From Polaromonas sp. A23 (GTDB lineage Bacteria > Pseudomonadota > Gammaproteobacteria > Burkholderiales > Burkholderiaceae_C): a stretch of 64,000 bases of DNA. Within the stretch, counting starts at the first letter, position 1. Every line of letters begins with the position of its first letter. The notes under the pieces are model-generated. The model ran no database searches. It saw nothing but the letters and a program-made list of their open reading frames with translations, and had not been told where the DNA came from. The DNA is taken from assembly GCF_002001015.1 (NCBI RefSeq), contig NZ_MUNO01000037.1, positions 186,001 to 250,000 of the forward strand. Direction: 5' to 3'. The translations under genes were made by a program, and so were the position numbers. This document shows, one piece after another, positions 27,328-39,233 of this stretch.

Positions 27328-29376
27328 TCATTGAAACTCCACAATCGGCTGATCCACGCTGAGAGACTCGCCCTTGCCGGCCAGCACCTTGCCAACCACG
27401 CCGTCGGCCGTGGCAAACAGCACGTTTTCCATCTTCATGGCCTCGATCACCGCCACCCGTTCACCGGCCTGAACCTTCTGCCCAGGCTGCACAGCCACCT
27501 CGACCAGCAGGCCGGGCATAGGCGAGAGTACAAAGCGGCTCATGTCTGGCGGCGCCTTGTAGGGCATCAGTGCGTGAAGCCTGGCCGCACGGGGCGACAG
27601 CACCAGCGCGTCCAGCCGGGTGCCGTTATGCGCGATACGGATGGCCAGGGGATTGCGGCCCACACCGCGCTCAACCTGCGCGGCGAAGGGTTCGCCGTTG
27701 ACGGTACCGCGTATGCGGGCGCCGCCCAGATGCCAGTTGCTACAAATTTCATAGCTGCTCGCGCCCGTCTCTATTCGGCTGGAGCCCGATTGGGCTTGAT
27801 AATCGCGCACCATGGCCGGTTGCGAGGTGTTTTTACCCTCAGCGCCCAGGTTGATCACCACAAACTCTTCGCCGACCAGTACGCCGTGCCCGGGCAACTG
27901 GCCGCTGATGCCGGCTGCACGGCCCAGCATGCGGCGGTTCACATACGCCGCCAGCGCCACCAGAAAGTCGGGCTCATCATGCGGCACATCTTCGGCGTGA
28001 AAGCCCTTGGCATAGTTCTCGGCAATAAAACCGGTGTTGAAGTCGCCAGCCTTGAATTTCGGGTGCGCCAGCAGCGCCGCTTGAAACGGAATATTGCTGC
28101 TGATGCCGCGAATCACAAAGGCGTTGAGTGCCTCGCGCATCTTCGCAATGGCCTCCGCTCGGTCCTTGCCATGAACGATCAGCTTGGCAATCATCGAGTC
28201 GTAAAACATCGGGATCTCGCCGCCGTCCTGCACACCGGTATCTACGCGCACGCCGTACAGCTGCGAGGTGTCGGCAGCAAACATGGTTTCCTTGGGCGGC
28301 TGAAAGCGCACAAGCCGGCCGGTCGAAGGCAAAAAACTGCGGAACGGGTCTTCGGCGTTGATGCGGCATTCGATGGCCCAGCCGTTACGCTGCACATCCT
28401 TCTGCGCCAGCGGCAATTTTTCGCCGGCGGCGACGCGAATCATCAACTCCACCAGGTCCAGACCGGTGATGCACTCCGTCACCGGGTGCTCCACCTGCAG
28501 GCGGGTGTTCATTTCCAGAAAATAAAAACTCTGGTCCTTGCCGACCACAAACTCCACAGTACCGGCGCTCTGGTACTTCACCGCCTTGGCCAGGGCCACA
28601 GCCTGCTCGCCCATGGCCTTGCGCGTCGCGTCGCTGATAAAAGGTGATGGCGCCTCTTCAATCACCTTCTGGTGACGCCGCTGGATGGAGCATTCGCGCT
28701 CGTTCAGGTAAATCACGTTGCCGTGGCTGTCGCCCATCAGCTGGATTTCAATGTGGCGCGGTTCCTCGACAAACTTTTCGATGAAGACGCGGTCATCGCC
28801 GAAGCTGTTGCGGGCTTCGTTACGGCAAGAGGTGAAGCCTTCAAGGGCTTCCTTGTCGTTGAACGCCACGCGCAAGCCCTTGCCGCCGCCGCCAGCCGAC
28901 GCCTTGATCATCACCGGGTAACCAATACCCTTGGCGATTTCCACCGCTTTCTCCGCAGTTTCAATCGCATCGTTCACGCCCGGAATGCAATTCACGCCCG
29001 CAGCACCCGCCAGCTTCTTGGACTCGATCTTGTCGCCCATGGCAGCAATCGAATAGTGCTTGGGGCCGATGAAAATGATGCCCTCTTCCTCCACCCGCTT
29101 GGCAAAGCCGGCGTTTTCGCTGAGGAAGCCGTAACCCGGGTGCACCGCCTGGGCGCCGGTTTGTTTGCAGGCCGCAATGATTTTTTCTGCTTGCAGATAA
29201 CTGTCGCGACTCGGTGCCGGGCCTATGTTGACGGCCTCATCGGCCAGTTCAACGTGGCGCGCGTCCTTGTCGGCGTCGGAGTACACCGCGACGGTTTTGA
29301 TACCCATCTTGCGGGCGGTGAGGATGACGCGGCAGGCGATTTCTCCTCTATTGGCTATCAGGATTTTTGTGAACAT
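27328..29376 (-). CDS. pccA: Propionyl-CoA (acyl-CoA) carboxylase alpha subunit, biotin carboxylase plus biotin carrier
   Basis: A 682-aa biotin enzyme subunit that carboxylates biotin with ATP and bicarbonate. Biotin carboxylase: MFTKILIANRGEIACRVI, HPGYGFLSEN, KASAGGGGKGLR, EMNTRLQVEHPVTE. The biotin-transfer region follows, then a C-terminal biotinyl domain with MSRFVLSPMPGLL and the biotinylated Lys in EAMKMEN. The ATG at 29376 gives the family N-terminus; the open frame to 29466 is not family sequence. The neighbouring beta subunit, epimerase and mutase favour propionyl-CoA as substrate. An interspersed-repeat copy lies in frame at codons about 528-547, in the biotin-transfer region. Confidence 0.92.
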   Translation of the reverse strand: MFTKILIANRGEIACRVILTARKMGIKTVAVYSDADKDARHVELADEAVNIGPAPSRDSYLQAEKIIAACKQTGAQAVHPGYGFLSENAGFAKRVEEEGIIFIGPKHYSIAAMGDKIESKKLAGAAGVNCIPGVNDAIETAEKAVEIAKGIGYPVMIKASAGGGGKGLRVAFNDKEALEGFTSCRNEARNSFGDDRVFIEKFVEEPRHIEIQLMGDSHGNVIYLNERECSIQRRHQKVIEEAPSPFISDATRKAMGEQAVALAKAVKYQSAGTVEFVVGKDQSFYFLEMNTRLQVEHPVTECITGLDLVELMIRVAAGEKLPLAQKDVQRNGWAIECRINAEDPFRSFLPSTGRLVRFQPPKETMFAADTSQLYGVRVDTGVQDGGEIPMFYDSMIAKLIVHGKDRAEAIAKMREALNAFVIRGISSNIPFQAALLAHPKFKAGDFNTGFIAENYAKGFHAEDVPHDEPDFLVALAAYVNRRMLGRAAGISGQLPGHGVLVGEEFVVINLGAEGKNTSQPAMVRDYQAQSGSSRIETGASSYEICSNWHLGGARIRGTVNGEPFAAQVERGVGRNPLAIRIAHNGTRLDALVLSPRAARLHALMPYKAPPDMSRFVLSPMPGLLVEVAVQPGQKVQAGERVAVIEAMKMENVLFATADGVVGKVLAGKGESLSVDQPIVEFQ
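27738..27795 (+). repeat. Interspersed repeat copy inside pccA
   Basis: GCTACAAATTTCATAGCTGCTCGCGCCCGTCTCTATTCGGCTGGAGCCC in pieces matches the copy at 46381-46432 (ATAGCTGCTCGCGCCCGTGTTTATTGGGCTGCAGCC) over most of its length. It is read through in frame as part of PccA (SSYEICSNWHLGG region). Confidence 0.65.
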
Positions 29377-29380
29377 GGTC

Positions 29381-30001
29381 TTATTGCAGTCCCAACTTCT
29401 TGCGCATTTCGACGTTCTTGGCGTCGGCGCGCTGGGTTGCCGGCCTGGCATCCAGCCGTGCGACATAGGCAGTGAAGGACGGGCTGGGCTCGATCTGCTT
29501 GAAGCCGATCATGAAGCGCAGCGTCCCGCCAAAAACGACGTCCGCCATCGAAAACTGCTCACCGAGCAGGAAGGGGCCTTTCGCGATGGCGCCCTCTGCG
29601 GCCGCAAGCATCGCATCGTAGGTGCCCCAGCCCGCAGCGCTGTCCTTGACCTCCCAACCTGAGTGCTTTGTCATCACGGCGGGTTCGATCACGCTGGGTG
29701 CGAAGAAGGACCAGCGCAGGTAGCTGCCGCGCCGCGGATCATCGAGCGCAGGGGCCAGACGTCCAGGCGCATAACGGTCCGCGAGGTAGAGCGCAATTGC
29801 GGCCGCCTCGGTGACGACCAGACCATCATCCAGCAGCGTGGGCACCTTGCCCATCGCGTTTTTCGACACCATGTCTGGCTGTTTTTGTTCGCCTTTCATG
29901 ATGTCGACGATATGAAGCTCATAAGGCACGCCGGCTTCCTCGAGTGCCCAGATCGTGCCGGCGGCGCGCGAGTAGGGATGGTAGTAGAGCGTCAGAGCCA
30001 T
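29381..30001 (-). CDS. Glutathione S-transferase family protein
   Basis: A 206-aa protein with an N-terminal thioredoxin-like domain (MALTLYYHPYSRAAGTIWALEEAGVPYE ... MGKVPTLLDDGLVVTEAAAIALYLADRY, with the cis-Pro VP and the glutathione-binding E-A/T-E-A region). An all-helical C-terminal domain (FLLGEQFSMADVVFGGTL) follows. AGGA precedes the ATG at 30001; a longer frame to 30055 is unlikely. It is wedged between the two carboxylase subunit genes, 4 bases from pccA and 23 from pccB, so it is co-transcribed with them. The reason for that placement is not evident. Confidence 0.88.
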   Translation of the reverse strand: MALTLYYHPYSRAAGTIWALEEAGVPYELHIVDIMKGEQKQPDMVSKNAMGKVPTLLDDGLVVTEAAAIALYLADRYAPGRLAPALDDPRRGSYLRWSFFAPSVIEPAVMTKHSGWEVKDSAAGWGTYDAMLAAAEGAIAKGPFLLGEQFSMADVVFGGTLRFMIGFKQIEPSPSFTAYVARLDARPATQRADAKNVEMRKKLGLQ

Positions 30002-30024
30002 GAGGTCGTTTCCTTTCGGTGAGA

Positions 30025-31557
30025 TCAGAGCGGGATGTTGCCGTGCTTGCGCCACGGGTTTTCAATTTTTTTATCCTTGAGCATCACCAGCGAGCGGCAA
30101 ATGCGCTTGCGCGTTTCGTGCGGCAAAATCACGTCGTCGATAAACCCGCGTGCACCGGCCACAAACGGATTAGCGAAACGCGCCTTGTATTCGGCTTCCT
30201 TGGCAGCCAGCTTGACCGGGTCGCCCTTGTCTTCGCGGAAGATGATTTCCACCGCGCCTTTGGCGCCCATCACAGCAATCTCTGCATTCGGCCAGGCAAA
30301 GTTGACATCGCCGCGAAGGTGTTTGGAGGCCATCACGTCATAAGCGCCGCCATAGGCTTTGCGCGTGATTACGGTGATTTTGGGCACCGTGCATTCGGCA
30401 TACGCATACAGCAGCTTGGCGCCATGTTTGATGATGCCGCCGTATTCCTGGCTGGTGCCGGGCATGAAGCCGGGCACATCGACAAAGGTGATCACAGGGA
30501 TGTTGAAGGCGTCGCAAAAGCGCACAAACCGCGCAGCCTTGATGGAGCTTTTGATGTCCAGGCAGCCGGCAAGTACCAGCGGCTGGTTGGCGACGATGCC
30601 GACGGACTGGCCCTCCATGCGGGCAAAGCCGATGATGATGTTCTTCGCATACTCGGGTTGGATCTCGAAGAAGTCGCCGTCGTCCACCGTCTTGATGATC
30701 AGCTCTTTCATGTCATACGGCTTGTTCGGGTTCTCAGGCACCAGTGTGTCCAGGCTCAGGTCCATGCGGCTGGCCGGGTCGGCACTCGGGCGAACAGGCG
30801 CCTTTTCGCGGTTGTTCAGCGGCAGGTAGTTGTAGAGCCTGCGCAGCATCAACAGCGCTTCGACGTCGTTCTCAAATGCCAGATCGGCCACACCGCTGCG
30901 GGTGGTGTGGGTGGTGGCGCCGCCCAACTCCTCGGCGGTCACTTCTTCATGCGTCACTGTCTTGACGACCTCCGGACCGGTGACAAACATGTAGGAGCTG
31001 TCTTTCACCATGAAGATGAAGTCGGTCATGGCAGGAGAATACACCGCGCCGCCGGCGCAGGGACCCATGACCATGCTGATCTGCGGCACCACGCCGGAGG
31101 CCATCACATTGCGCTGGAACACGTCGGCATAGCCACCCAGCGAGGCCACACCTTCCTGGATACGCGCACCGCCCGAGTCGTTGAGGCCAATCACCGGCGC
31201 GCCCACCTTCATGGCCTGGTCCATCACCTTGCAGATCTTCTCGGCATGCGCTTCCGACAGCGCGCCGCCGAAGACGGTGAAATCCTGGCTGAAAACAAAC
31301 ACCAGGCGGCCGTTGATCATGCCGTAGCCGGTGACCACCCCATCGCCGGGAATCTTGTTGTCCTGCATGCCAAAGTCGGTGCAGCGATGTTCGACAAACA
31401 TGTCCCACTCTTCAAACGTGCCTTCATCAAGCAGCAGCTCCAGGCGCTCGCGCGCCGTCAGTTTGCCTTTGCCGTGTTGCGCGTCTATGCGCTTTTGACC
31501 ACCGCCCAGACGGGCCGCGGCACGTTTCTTTTCGAGTTGTTCAAGGATTTCTTGCAT
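30025..31557 (-). CDS. pccB: Propionyl-CoA carboxylase beta subunit (carboxyltransferase)
   Basis: A 510-aa carboxyltransferase that transfers CO2 from carboxybiotin to propionyl-CoA, giving (S)-methylmalonyl-CoA. Motifs: [111 protein letters not shown] and [16 protein letters not shown]. The C-terminus [12 protein letters not shown] is typical of PccB. It lies 15 bases after the kinase-like gene and 23 bases before the GST gene on the same strand. Confidence 0.94.
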   Translation of the reverse strand: MQEILEQLEKKRAAARLGGGQKRIDAQHGKGKLTARERLELLLDEGTFEEWDMFVEHRCTDFGMQDNKIPGDGVVTGYGMINGRLVFVFSQDFTVFGGALSEAHAEKICKVMDQAMKVGAPVIGLNDSGGARIQEGVASLGGYADVFQRNVMASGVVPQISMVMGPCAGGAVYSPAMTDFIFMVKDSSYMFVTGPEVVKTVTHEEVTAEELGGATTHTTRSGVADLAFENDVEALLMLRRLYNYLPLNNREKAPVRPSADPASRMDLSLDTLVPENPNKPYDMKELIIKTVDDGDFFEIQPEYAKNIIIGFARMEGQSVGIVANQPLVLAGCLDIKSSIKAARFVRFCDAFNIPVITFVDVPGFMPGTSQEYGGIIKHGAKLLYAYAECTVPKITVITRKAYGGAYDVMASKHLRGDVNFAWPNAEIAVMGAKGAVEIIFREDKGDPVKLAAKEAEYKARFANPFVAGARGFIDDVILPHETRKRICRSLVMLKDKKIENPWRKHGNIPL

Positions 31558-31572
31558 AAAAGTTCCGGATGG

Positions 31573-32367
31573 TCAGGAAGGTTGCCGGGTATTCGACGAA
31601 CGGGCCCAGGCGTGGAGAAAAGCGGCAGCTGCCTGCGCGCTGATGATGTCGCGGCCCCAGGGCTTGCGGCTGGATGGCAGGCGCCGCATCCAGGCCAGCC
31701 GGCCAACGGCGGCACGCAGCGCAGCGGTGACAGCCGAGGACTCTGTGACGATGGTGTCCTGCCACGCCGCCTGCGCAGCTGGGCGCGTATCTGCAGGCAG
31801 CAGCCACACGGTGGACTGCAGGTACAACAGCCAGTCTCTGGCTTGGGCATGCAGCAAGGGCATCGCTTGCACGGGGTCGTCTTCAAAATCAATGGCAGCC
31901 ACACCCTGTGGCGACAAGATAAAGTTGCGCGCAAAGGCCTGGCTCAGATACTGTCCCTGCGCGTGCAGCGCCAGCAGAGCCTGCAAGCCCTGCTGCCAAA
32001 GCAACAAGGCCTGGGCGGGCTCATCCTCCATAGCTTGCGCCATGTTGGGCCCGGCCAGGAACTCCATGACAAAAAATTCCGGATCCACATGCAGAACCTG
32101 CGGCGCCAGCAACCCGGCAGCGCGAAGTGCGACAAGGCGCCCTACCTCGATCGCCTGTCCGTCAGTGCCGCCGGGCGCCGGCGCCGGCTTCACAAGCGAC
32201 AGGCCTGTTAGCGAAGCCAGAAGACTCAGCGCGCCGGCACCACCGGCTGCCCGCGCTGGCCGCTGCCCCTTCACCACCACAGTGCCACCGGCAAGCCGGA
32301 TGACTTCAGTGCGGTGCTGGCGCCAGCCGGTCGACGCTCTTATGTGCTGCAAATCGTCGCTGGTCAT
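31573..32367 (-). CDS. Protein-kinase-like fold protein of unknown function
   Basis: A 264-aa protein with weak features of the small kinase fold shared by Kdo/InaA-type and aminoglycoside kinases. There is a Lys in GGTVVVKGQRPAR, an E-containing FFVMEFLAGPNM hinge-like strand, and a degenerate catalytic/metal region ARNFILSPQGVAAIDFEDDP, where FILS stands in place of a classical HxD loop and DFED could act like DFG. It overlaps meaB by four bases (ATGA) and ends 15 bases before pccB, so it belongs to the methylmalonyl-CoA operon. I do not recognise a named function; it could be an enzyme or a pseudokinase. Confidence 0.65.
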   Translation of the reverse strand: MTSDDLQHIRASTGWRQHRTEVIRLAGGTVVVKGQRPARAAGGAGALSLLASLTGLSLVKPAPAPGGTDGQAIEVGRLVALRAAGLLAPQVLHVDPEFFVMEFLAGPNMAQAMEDEPAQALLLWQQGLQALLALHAQGQYLSQAFARNFILSPQGVAAIDFEDDPVQAMPLLHAQARDWLLYLQSTVWLLPADTRPAAQAAWQDTIVTESSAVTAALRAAVGRLAWMRRLPSSRKPWGRDIISAQAAAAFLHAWARSSNTRQPS

Positions 32368-33376
32368 GGCTTGTCCGTAAACAAAAGGCCCAGCATCTTG
32401 CGGGCCGCGGCCGAAGGCACGGCACGACCCGCCAGCACACTGTCAATGGCTTCAGGCAGATGGGCACGCACGGCTGGGTGACCGTGGAAAGCCTGCTTCA
32501 ATCCTGCCTCGACGCGCTCCCACATCCACGCCAGGGCCTGCTGCCGACGGCGCGACTCCAATTTGCCATTGGCGGCTTGCAGCTTCCGGAAATCGGTGAC
32601 CGCGCTCCAGAAAATGTCTATGCCTTTGCCGTGCAGGGCGCTGAGCTGGATGACGCGCGGGTGCCACAGGGTCTGGTCATGTTGCGCATGGGTGGAATGG
32701 CCGTGCTGCCCGAACAGGCGCATGGCGCTGGTAATCTGCGCCTCTGCACGGGTGGCGGCGTCAACGTCCAGGTCAGCCTTGTTGATGACCACCAGGTCGG
32801 CGAGCTCCATCACACCCTTCTTGATGGCCTGCAAATCGTCGCCGGCGTTGGGCAATTGCATCAGCACAAACATGTCGGTCATGCCGGCCACGGCGGTTTC
32901 GCTCTGCCCCACACCCACGGTTTCCACAATCACGATGTCGTAACCTGCAGCCTCGCACACCAGCATGGCCTCACGTGTCTTCTCGGCCACGCCACCCAGT
33001 GTGCCGCTGGCCGGGCTGGGCCGGATGTAAGCACGTTCGTGCACCGAGAGTTTTTCCATGCGCGTCTTGTCGCCAAGGATGGAGCCACCCGAGACACTGG
33101 AAGACGGGTCGATGGTCAGCACGGCCACCCGGTGACCTTGCGCTATCAGGTACAGGCCCAATACTTCAATGAAAGTTGATTTGCCCACGCCGGGCACGCC
33201 GCTGATGCCCAAGCGGAAGGCCTTGCCGGTATGTGGCAGCAAGGCGGTGAGCAACTCGTCGGCCTGTGCGCGGTGGTCACTGCGAGTCGATTCCAGCCGC
33301 GTAATGGCTTTGGCGATGGCGCGACGCTGCATGGCGGCTTCGCCATGCAACAAGGTCTCGGCCAACTCGACGGGTG

Positions 33377-33380
<4 letters not shown>
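32364..33380 (-). CDS. meaB: Methylmalonyl-CoA mutase-associated GTPase MeaB (ArgK family)
   Basis: G3E-type GTPase that protects and reactivates the B12-dependent mutase. Walker A is [21 protein letters not shown], followed by [34 protein letters not shown] and the NKAD specificity motif ([11 protein letters not shown]). It has 338 aa, the family length. The GTG start at 33380 overlaps the mutase stop (GTGA), consistent with translational coupling to its partner enzyme. Confidence 0.95.
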
Positions 33381-35545
<2,165 letters not shown>

Positions 35546-35684
35546 GGCGCGGATAAGGTCTGGTTGGGCAGGTGCGCTGCCGAGGTCGTCAGTTTACATT
35601 ATTTATAATTATTGATGCAAAATATAGTTTCATATAAGATCGCCCTGTCCAGCCTCAGGCTGCAATTGACCTCTATATAAGACT
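35546..35684. promoter_or_regulatory. AT-rich divergent control region between the mutase and gntR genes
   Basis: This 139-base region is far richer in A and T than its surroundings (TTACATTATTTATAATTATTG ... ATATAGTTTCATATAAG, in pieces). It must carry the promoters of both the methylmalonyl-CoA operon and the regulator. A near-direct repeat, CATATAAGATCG (about 35631) and TATATAAGACTA (about 35674), could be a regulator half-site pair. The exact -35/-10 boxes cannot be settled by eye. Confidence 0.5.
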
Positions 35685-36320
35685 ATGGCCGCTGTTTCAT
35701 TGACCCCCCGAGCACTTTACGAAGAAGTGGCGGAATTGTTGCGCCAGCGCATTTTCAGCCGAGAACTGGCGCCCGGCAGCTGGATCGACGAACTCAAGCT
35801 GGCCGAAGAATACGGTATCAGCCGCACTCCCCTGCGCGAAGCGCTGAAGGTGCTGGCCACCGAGGGGCTGGTGACCATGAAGGTGCGCCGCGGTGCCTAC
35901 GTCACCGAAGTGTCCGAGCGCGACCTGGCCGACGTCTACCACCTGCTCTCGCTTCTGGAAAGTGATGCTGCCGGCGTGGTGGCCATCCAGGCGACCGACG
36001 CCCAGCTCAAGGAGTTGCAAACGCTGCACCGTGATCTGGAAAAAGCAGTCAACAATCGCGAACGGTTTTTCCAGATCAACGAGGCTTTCCACATGCGCTT
36101 GCTGGAAATTGCCAATAACCGCTGGCGCGACCAGATGGTGGCTGACCTGCGCAAAGTCATGAAGCTCAACAGGCATAACTCGCTGCTCAAGAGCGGCCGC
36201 ATTGAGGAGTCGCTGGCCGAGCACCGCGCCATCATGGATGCGCTGGCCCGGCATGACTCGCCGGGCGCCATGCAAACCATGCAGGCCCATTTCAGGAGCG
36301 GACTGGAAGCTGCGATTTAG
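35685..36320 (+). CDS. GntR-family (FCD subfamily) transcriptional regulator
   Basis: A 211-aa regulator. The N-terminal winged helix is ALYEEVAELLRQRIFSRELAPGSWIDELKLAEEYGISRTPLREALKVLATEGLVTMKVRRGAYV in family order. The helical FCD ligand domain has the metal/ligand pattern ...FFQINEAFHMRLLEIANN and SLAEHRAIMDALARHD (His residues typical of FCD metal sites). It is divergent from the mutase gene, so it probably controls the propionyl-CoA pathway with an acid or CoA-ester ligand. No Shine-Dalgarno is visible: TATATAAGACTATGG places a -10-like box right before the ATG, so the mRNA could be leaderless. Confidence 0.88.
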   Translation: MAAVSLTPRALYEEVAELLRQRIFSRELAPGSWIDELKLAEEYGISRTPLREALKVLATEGLVTMKVRRGAYVTEVSERDLADVYHLLSLLESDAAGVVAIQATDAQLKELQTLHRDLEKAVNNRERFFQINEAFHMRLLEIANNRWRDQMVADLRKVMKLNRHNSLLKSGRIEESLAEHRAIMDALARHDSPGAMQTMQAHFRSGLEAAI

Positions 36321-36349
36321 CCTCCCCCGCGGGAGACCCCTTAGGCGGT

Positions 36350-37915
36350 TCAAGCGTGTGGTTTCGCGTCCCAGGTCTGCAACGCCTTGCCGTGTTTGTC
36401 CACGCTCTCGAGCTGGACCCGAAACCCCCAAAGCCGCGCCACATGCTTGATGACCTCCTGCACGTCCTCCGTGAGCGGCCGGTCGTCATGGCGGGTGTGG
36501 CGCAGGGTCAGGGAACGGTCGCCGCGCACGTCCACGTTCCAGACCTGGATGTTGGGTTCGCGGTAGCTGATGTCAAACTGCCGTGACAGTGCCTCGCGCA
36601 CATGCCGGTAGCCGGCTTCATCGTGGATAGCCGCCACCTCCAGCTCCGTCTCCGAGGCATCGTCCAGCACAGAAAAAAGCCGGAACTCGCGCATCAGGTG
36701 CGGTGAAAGGTATTGCCCGATGAAACTCTCGTCCCTGAAGTGCCGCATGACGTAGTCGAGCGTCTTGAGCCAGTCGGAACCGGCGATGTCGGGAAACCAC
36801 TGCCGGTCTTCTTCCGTGGGTGTCTGGCAAATGCGCTTGATGTCGCTGAACATGGCAAAGCCCAGCGCATAGGGATTGATGCCGCTGTAGCCCGGGTGCG
36901 TGACCGGCGGCTGGTAAATGACGTTGGTGTGGGAGCGCAGGCATTCGATCATGAAGCCATCGGTCAGCAGGCCCTCGTCGTACATGGTATTGAGCAGCGT
37001 GTAGTGCCAGAACGTGGCCCAGCCTTCGTTCATGATCTGGGTCTGCCGCTGCGGATAAAAATACTGCGCAACCTTGCGCACGATGCGAACCACTTCGCGT
37101 TGCCAGGGTTCCAGCAGGGGCGCATTCTTCTCGATGAAGTAAAGAAGGTTTTCCTCCGGCTCCGCCGGAAAGCGGCGGTTGGCCTTTTCACTGTCCGCCT
37201 GTTTTTCCGCGGACTTGGGCACGGTGCGCCATAAATCGTTGAGCTGCTGCTGCAGGTAAGCCTCGCGGTCCTTGTGGCGCGCCTCTTCCTCGGCCAGCGA
37301 CAGCTTCTGCGAACGCCGGTAGCGGTCTACCCCATGGCTCATCAACGCGTGACAGGAGTCCAGCAACTGCTCGACAGCATCCCAGCCGTGGTGCTCCTCG
37401 CACTCGGCGATGTAGGCCCGCGCATACACCAGGTAGTCAATGATGGAGCCGGCATCGGTCCACATCCGGAACAGGTAATTGCCCTTGAAGAAGGAGTTGT
37501 GCCCATAACAGGCATGCGCCATCACCAGTGCCTGCATCGGCATGGTGTTTTCTTCCATCAGGTAGGCAATGCAGGGGTCGGAATTGATCACCACCTCATA
37601 GGCCAGTCCCATCTGGCCGCGGCGGTAACTTTTTTCGGTCGAAATAAACTGTTTCCCGAATGACCAATGCCGGTAGTTCACCGGCATGCCCACCGCCGCA
37701 TAGGCATCAATCATCTGCTCGGCCGTGATGACCTCAAGCTGTACCGGGTAGGTGTCCAGGCCAAAGGACCGGGCCGTTCGCGCGATCTCCCTGTGGTAAA
37801 TCTCAATCAGCTCGAACGACCAGTCCGACGGACAGGGAAGCCGCTCGCGCCGTTCCACGGCGCGCAGGTCGGACGCCGTCATCCGCGAGGGCAAGGCGGA
37901 TTCAGCTGCGCTCAT
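36350..37915 (-). CDS. SpoVR family protein
   Basis: A 521-aa protein of the SpoVR/YcgB family, whose biochemical role is unknown but which always travels with PrkA and DUF444 proteins. Family blocks visible: WSFELIEIYHREIARTARSFGLDTYPVQLEVITAEQMIDAYAAVGMPVNYRHWSFGK in order, AHACYGHNSFFKGNYLF, MNEGWATFWHYTLLNTMYDEG, and NPYALGFAMFSDIKRIC. The open frame to 38035 is rejected because the ATG at 37915 overlaps the upstream stop by four bases (ATGA) and gives a normal N-terminus. It is the last gene of the three-gene operon. Confidence 0.93.
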   Translation of the reverse strand: MSAAESALPSRMTASDLRAVERRERLPCPSDWSFELIEIYHREIARTARSFGLDTYPVQLEVITAEQMIDAYAAVGMPVNYRHWSFGKQFISTEKSYRRGQMGLAYEVVINSDPCIAYLMEENTMPMQALVMAHACYGHNSFFKGNYLFRMWTDAGSIIDYLVYARAYIAECEEHHGWDAVEQLLDSCHALMSHGVDRYRRSQKLSLAEEEARHKDREAYLQQQLNDLWRTVPKSAEKQADSEKANRRFPAEPEENLLYFIEKNAPLLEPWQREVVRIVRKVAQYFYPQRQTQIMNEGWATFWHYTLLNTMYDEGLLTDGFMIECLRSHTNVIYQPPVTHPGYSGINPYALGFAMFSDIKRICQTPTEEDRQWFPDIAGSDWLKTLDYVMRHFRDESFIGQYLSPHLMREFRLFSVLDDASETELEVAAIHDEAGYRHVREALSRQFDISYREPNIQVWNVDVRGDRSLTLRHTRHDDRPLTEDVQEVIKHVARLWGFRVQLESVDKHGKALQTWDAKPHA

Positions 37916-39186
37916 ATGCTGACGCCTTCCTTCTTGAACAGGTCCCTGAACACCGGGTAAATGTCCGTCGCCTCGCTGATCTTTCGCATGGCGAAGTTGG
38001 CGTGGGTGCCGAGTATCTCGGAATATTCCTGCCACAGGTTCTGGTCTTCATCACCCACCTGCACATAGGCAAAGTACCGGGAGGCCGGCAGCAGCTTGCT
38101 CACCAGAAGTTCGCGGCACTTGGACGAATCCTGGTGCCAGTTGTCGCCGTCCGACGCCTGGGCGCCGTAAATGTTCCACTCCCCGGGCGGATAACGCGCC
38201 TCGATGATCTGCTGCATCAATGTCAGAGCACTCGACACCACGGTGCCACCGGTCTCGGCCGACCGGAAAAATTCTTCTTCGCTGACTTCCGACGCCTGGG
38301 TGTGGTGGCGGATGAAGATGACGTCGGTCCGTTCGTAGTGCCGCTGCAGGAAAAGATACAGCAGGATGAAAAAGCGTTTGGCAATATCCTTGCGCGCTTC
38401 GTCCATCGAACCCGAGACATCCATCAGGCAGAACATCGCCGCCTTGGCCGTTGGCACCGGCACCCTGACGCGATTGCGGTACCGCAGGTCGAACGGATCA
38501 AAAAAGGGAATGTGCCTGAGCCTGCGCCGCAGCGCTTCAATCTGCACAATCAACGCAGGCGTTTCGTCGGGCACGCGGGGGCCCAGGCGCAAGGCCTCGG
38601 CCAGTTGCGCTTCCAGCTCATGCAGCTTCCGCCGGGACTCACCACCCAGCGCAATACGCCGGCTCAGGGCCACCCGCATCGAGCGCACCACATGCAGGTT
38701 GGTCGGCGTGCCCTCCGAAACAAAACCGGCACGCTGGGACTTCCACTCCGGCGCGTCCGGCAGAAGCTGGGTGCGAATCAGATGCGGCAGAGCCAGGTCG
38801 TCGAAGAAGTACTGCATGAACTCTTCACGCGTGATGCGGAACACGAAGTCGTCCTCGCCCGTCCCGTCCTGACTGGCGCCCTGGCCCGACCCGCCGGCGC
38901 CACCGCCCTCGGGACGCTCGATGCGATCGCCGCGCACGTACTCACGGTTGCCGGGGTGAACCATCTCGCGGGTACCGCCCGCGCCGTGGCTAAAAACAGG
39001 CTCGGACACATCGCGCCGCGGCAGCGTGATGTCTTCGCCCTGCTCGATGTCATGGATGCTGCGGCCGGAAACTGCGCGGCGAACGGCGTCCCGTATCTGC
39101 CCCCTGAACCGGCGCAGGAAACGTTCCCGGTTGCCGATGGATTTGTTTTTTCCCGACAGGCGCCTGTCAATGACTTGCTGGAGCAT
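37912..39186 (-). CDS. DUF444/YeaH family protein with a von Willebrand A-like domain
   Basis: A 424-aa protein of the YeaH/YhbH family, induced under stress together with PrkA kinase in other proteobacteria. It begins MLQQVIDRRLSGKNKSIGNRERFLRRF, followed by a Gly-rich segment. The C-terminal vWA-like domain has the MIDAS motif DVSGSMDE, with TGGTVVSSALTLM and SDGDNWHQDSSKC. The ATG at 39186 is used rather than the longer open frame to 39270, because it gives the family N-terminus. It lies 47 bases after the prkA stop. Confidence 0.92.
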   Translation of the reverse strand: MLQQVIDRRLSGKNKSIGNRERFLRRFRGQIRDAVRRAVSGRSIHDIEQGEDITLPRRDVSEPVFSHGAGGTREMVHPGNREYVRGDRIERPEGGGAGGSGQGASQDGTGEDDFVFRITREEFMQYFFDDLALPHLIRTQLLPDAPEWKSQRAGFVSEGTPTNLHVVRSMRVALSRRIALGGESRRKLHELEAQLAEALRLGPRVPDETPALIVQIEALRRRLRHIPFFDPFDLRYRNRVRVPVPTAKAAMFCLMDVSGSMDEARKDIAKRFFILLYLFLQRHYERTDVIFIRHHTQASEVSEEEFFRSAETGGTVVSSALTLMQQIIEARYPPGEWNIYGAQASDGDNWHQDSSKCRELLVSKLLPASRYFAYVQVGDEDQNLWQEYSEILGTHANFAMRKISEATDIYPVFRDLFKKEGVSI

Positions 39187-39233
39187 GGGGTTCCCTGGTC
39201 TGATACTAAATGGCGCGCAACCTTCCCTGGGGT

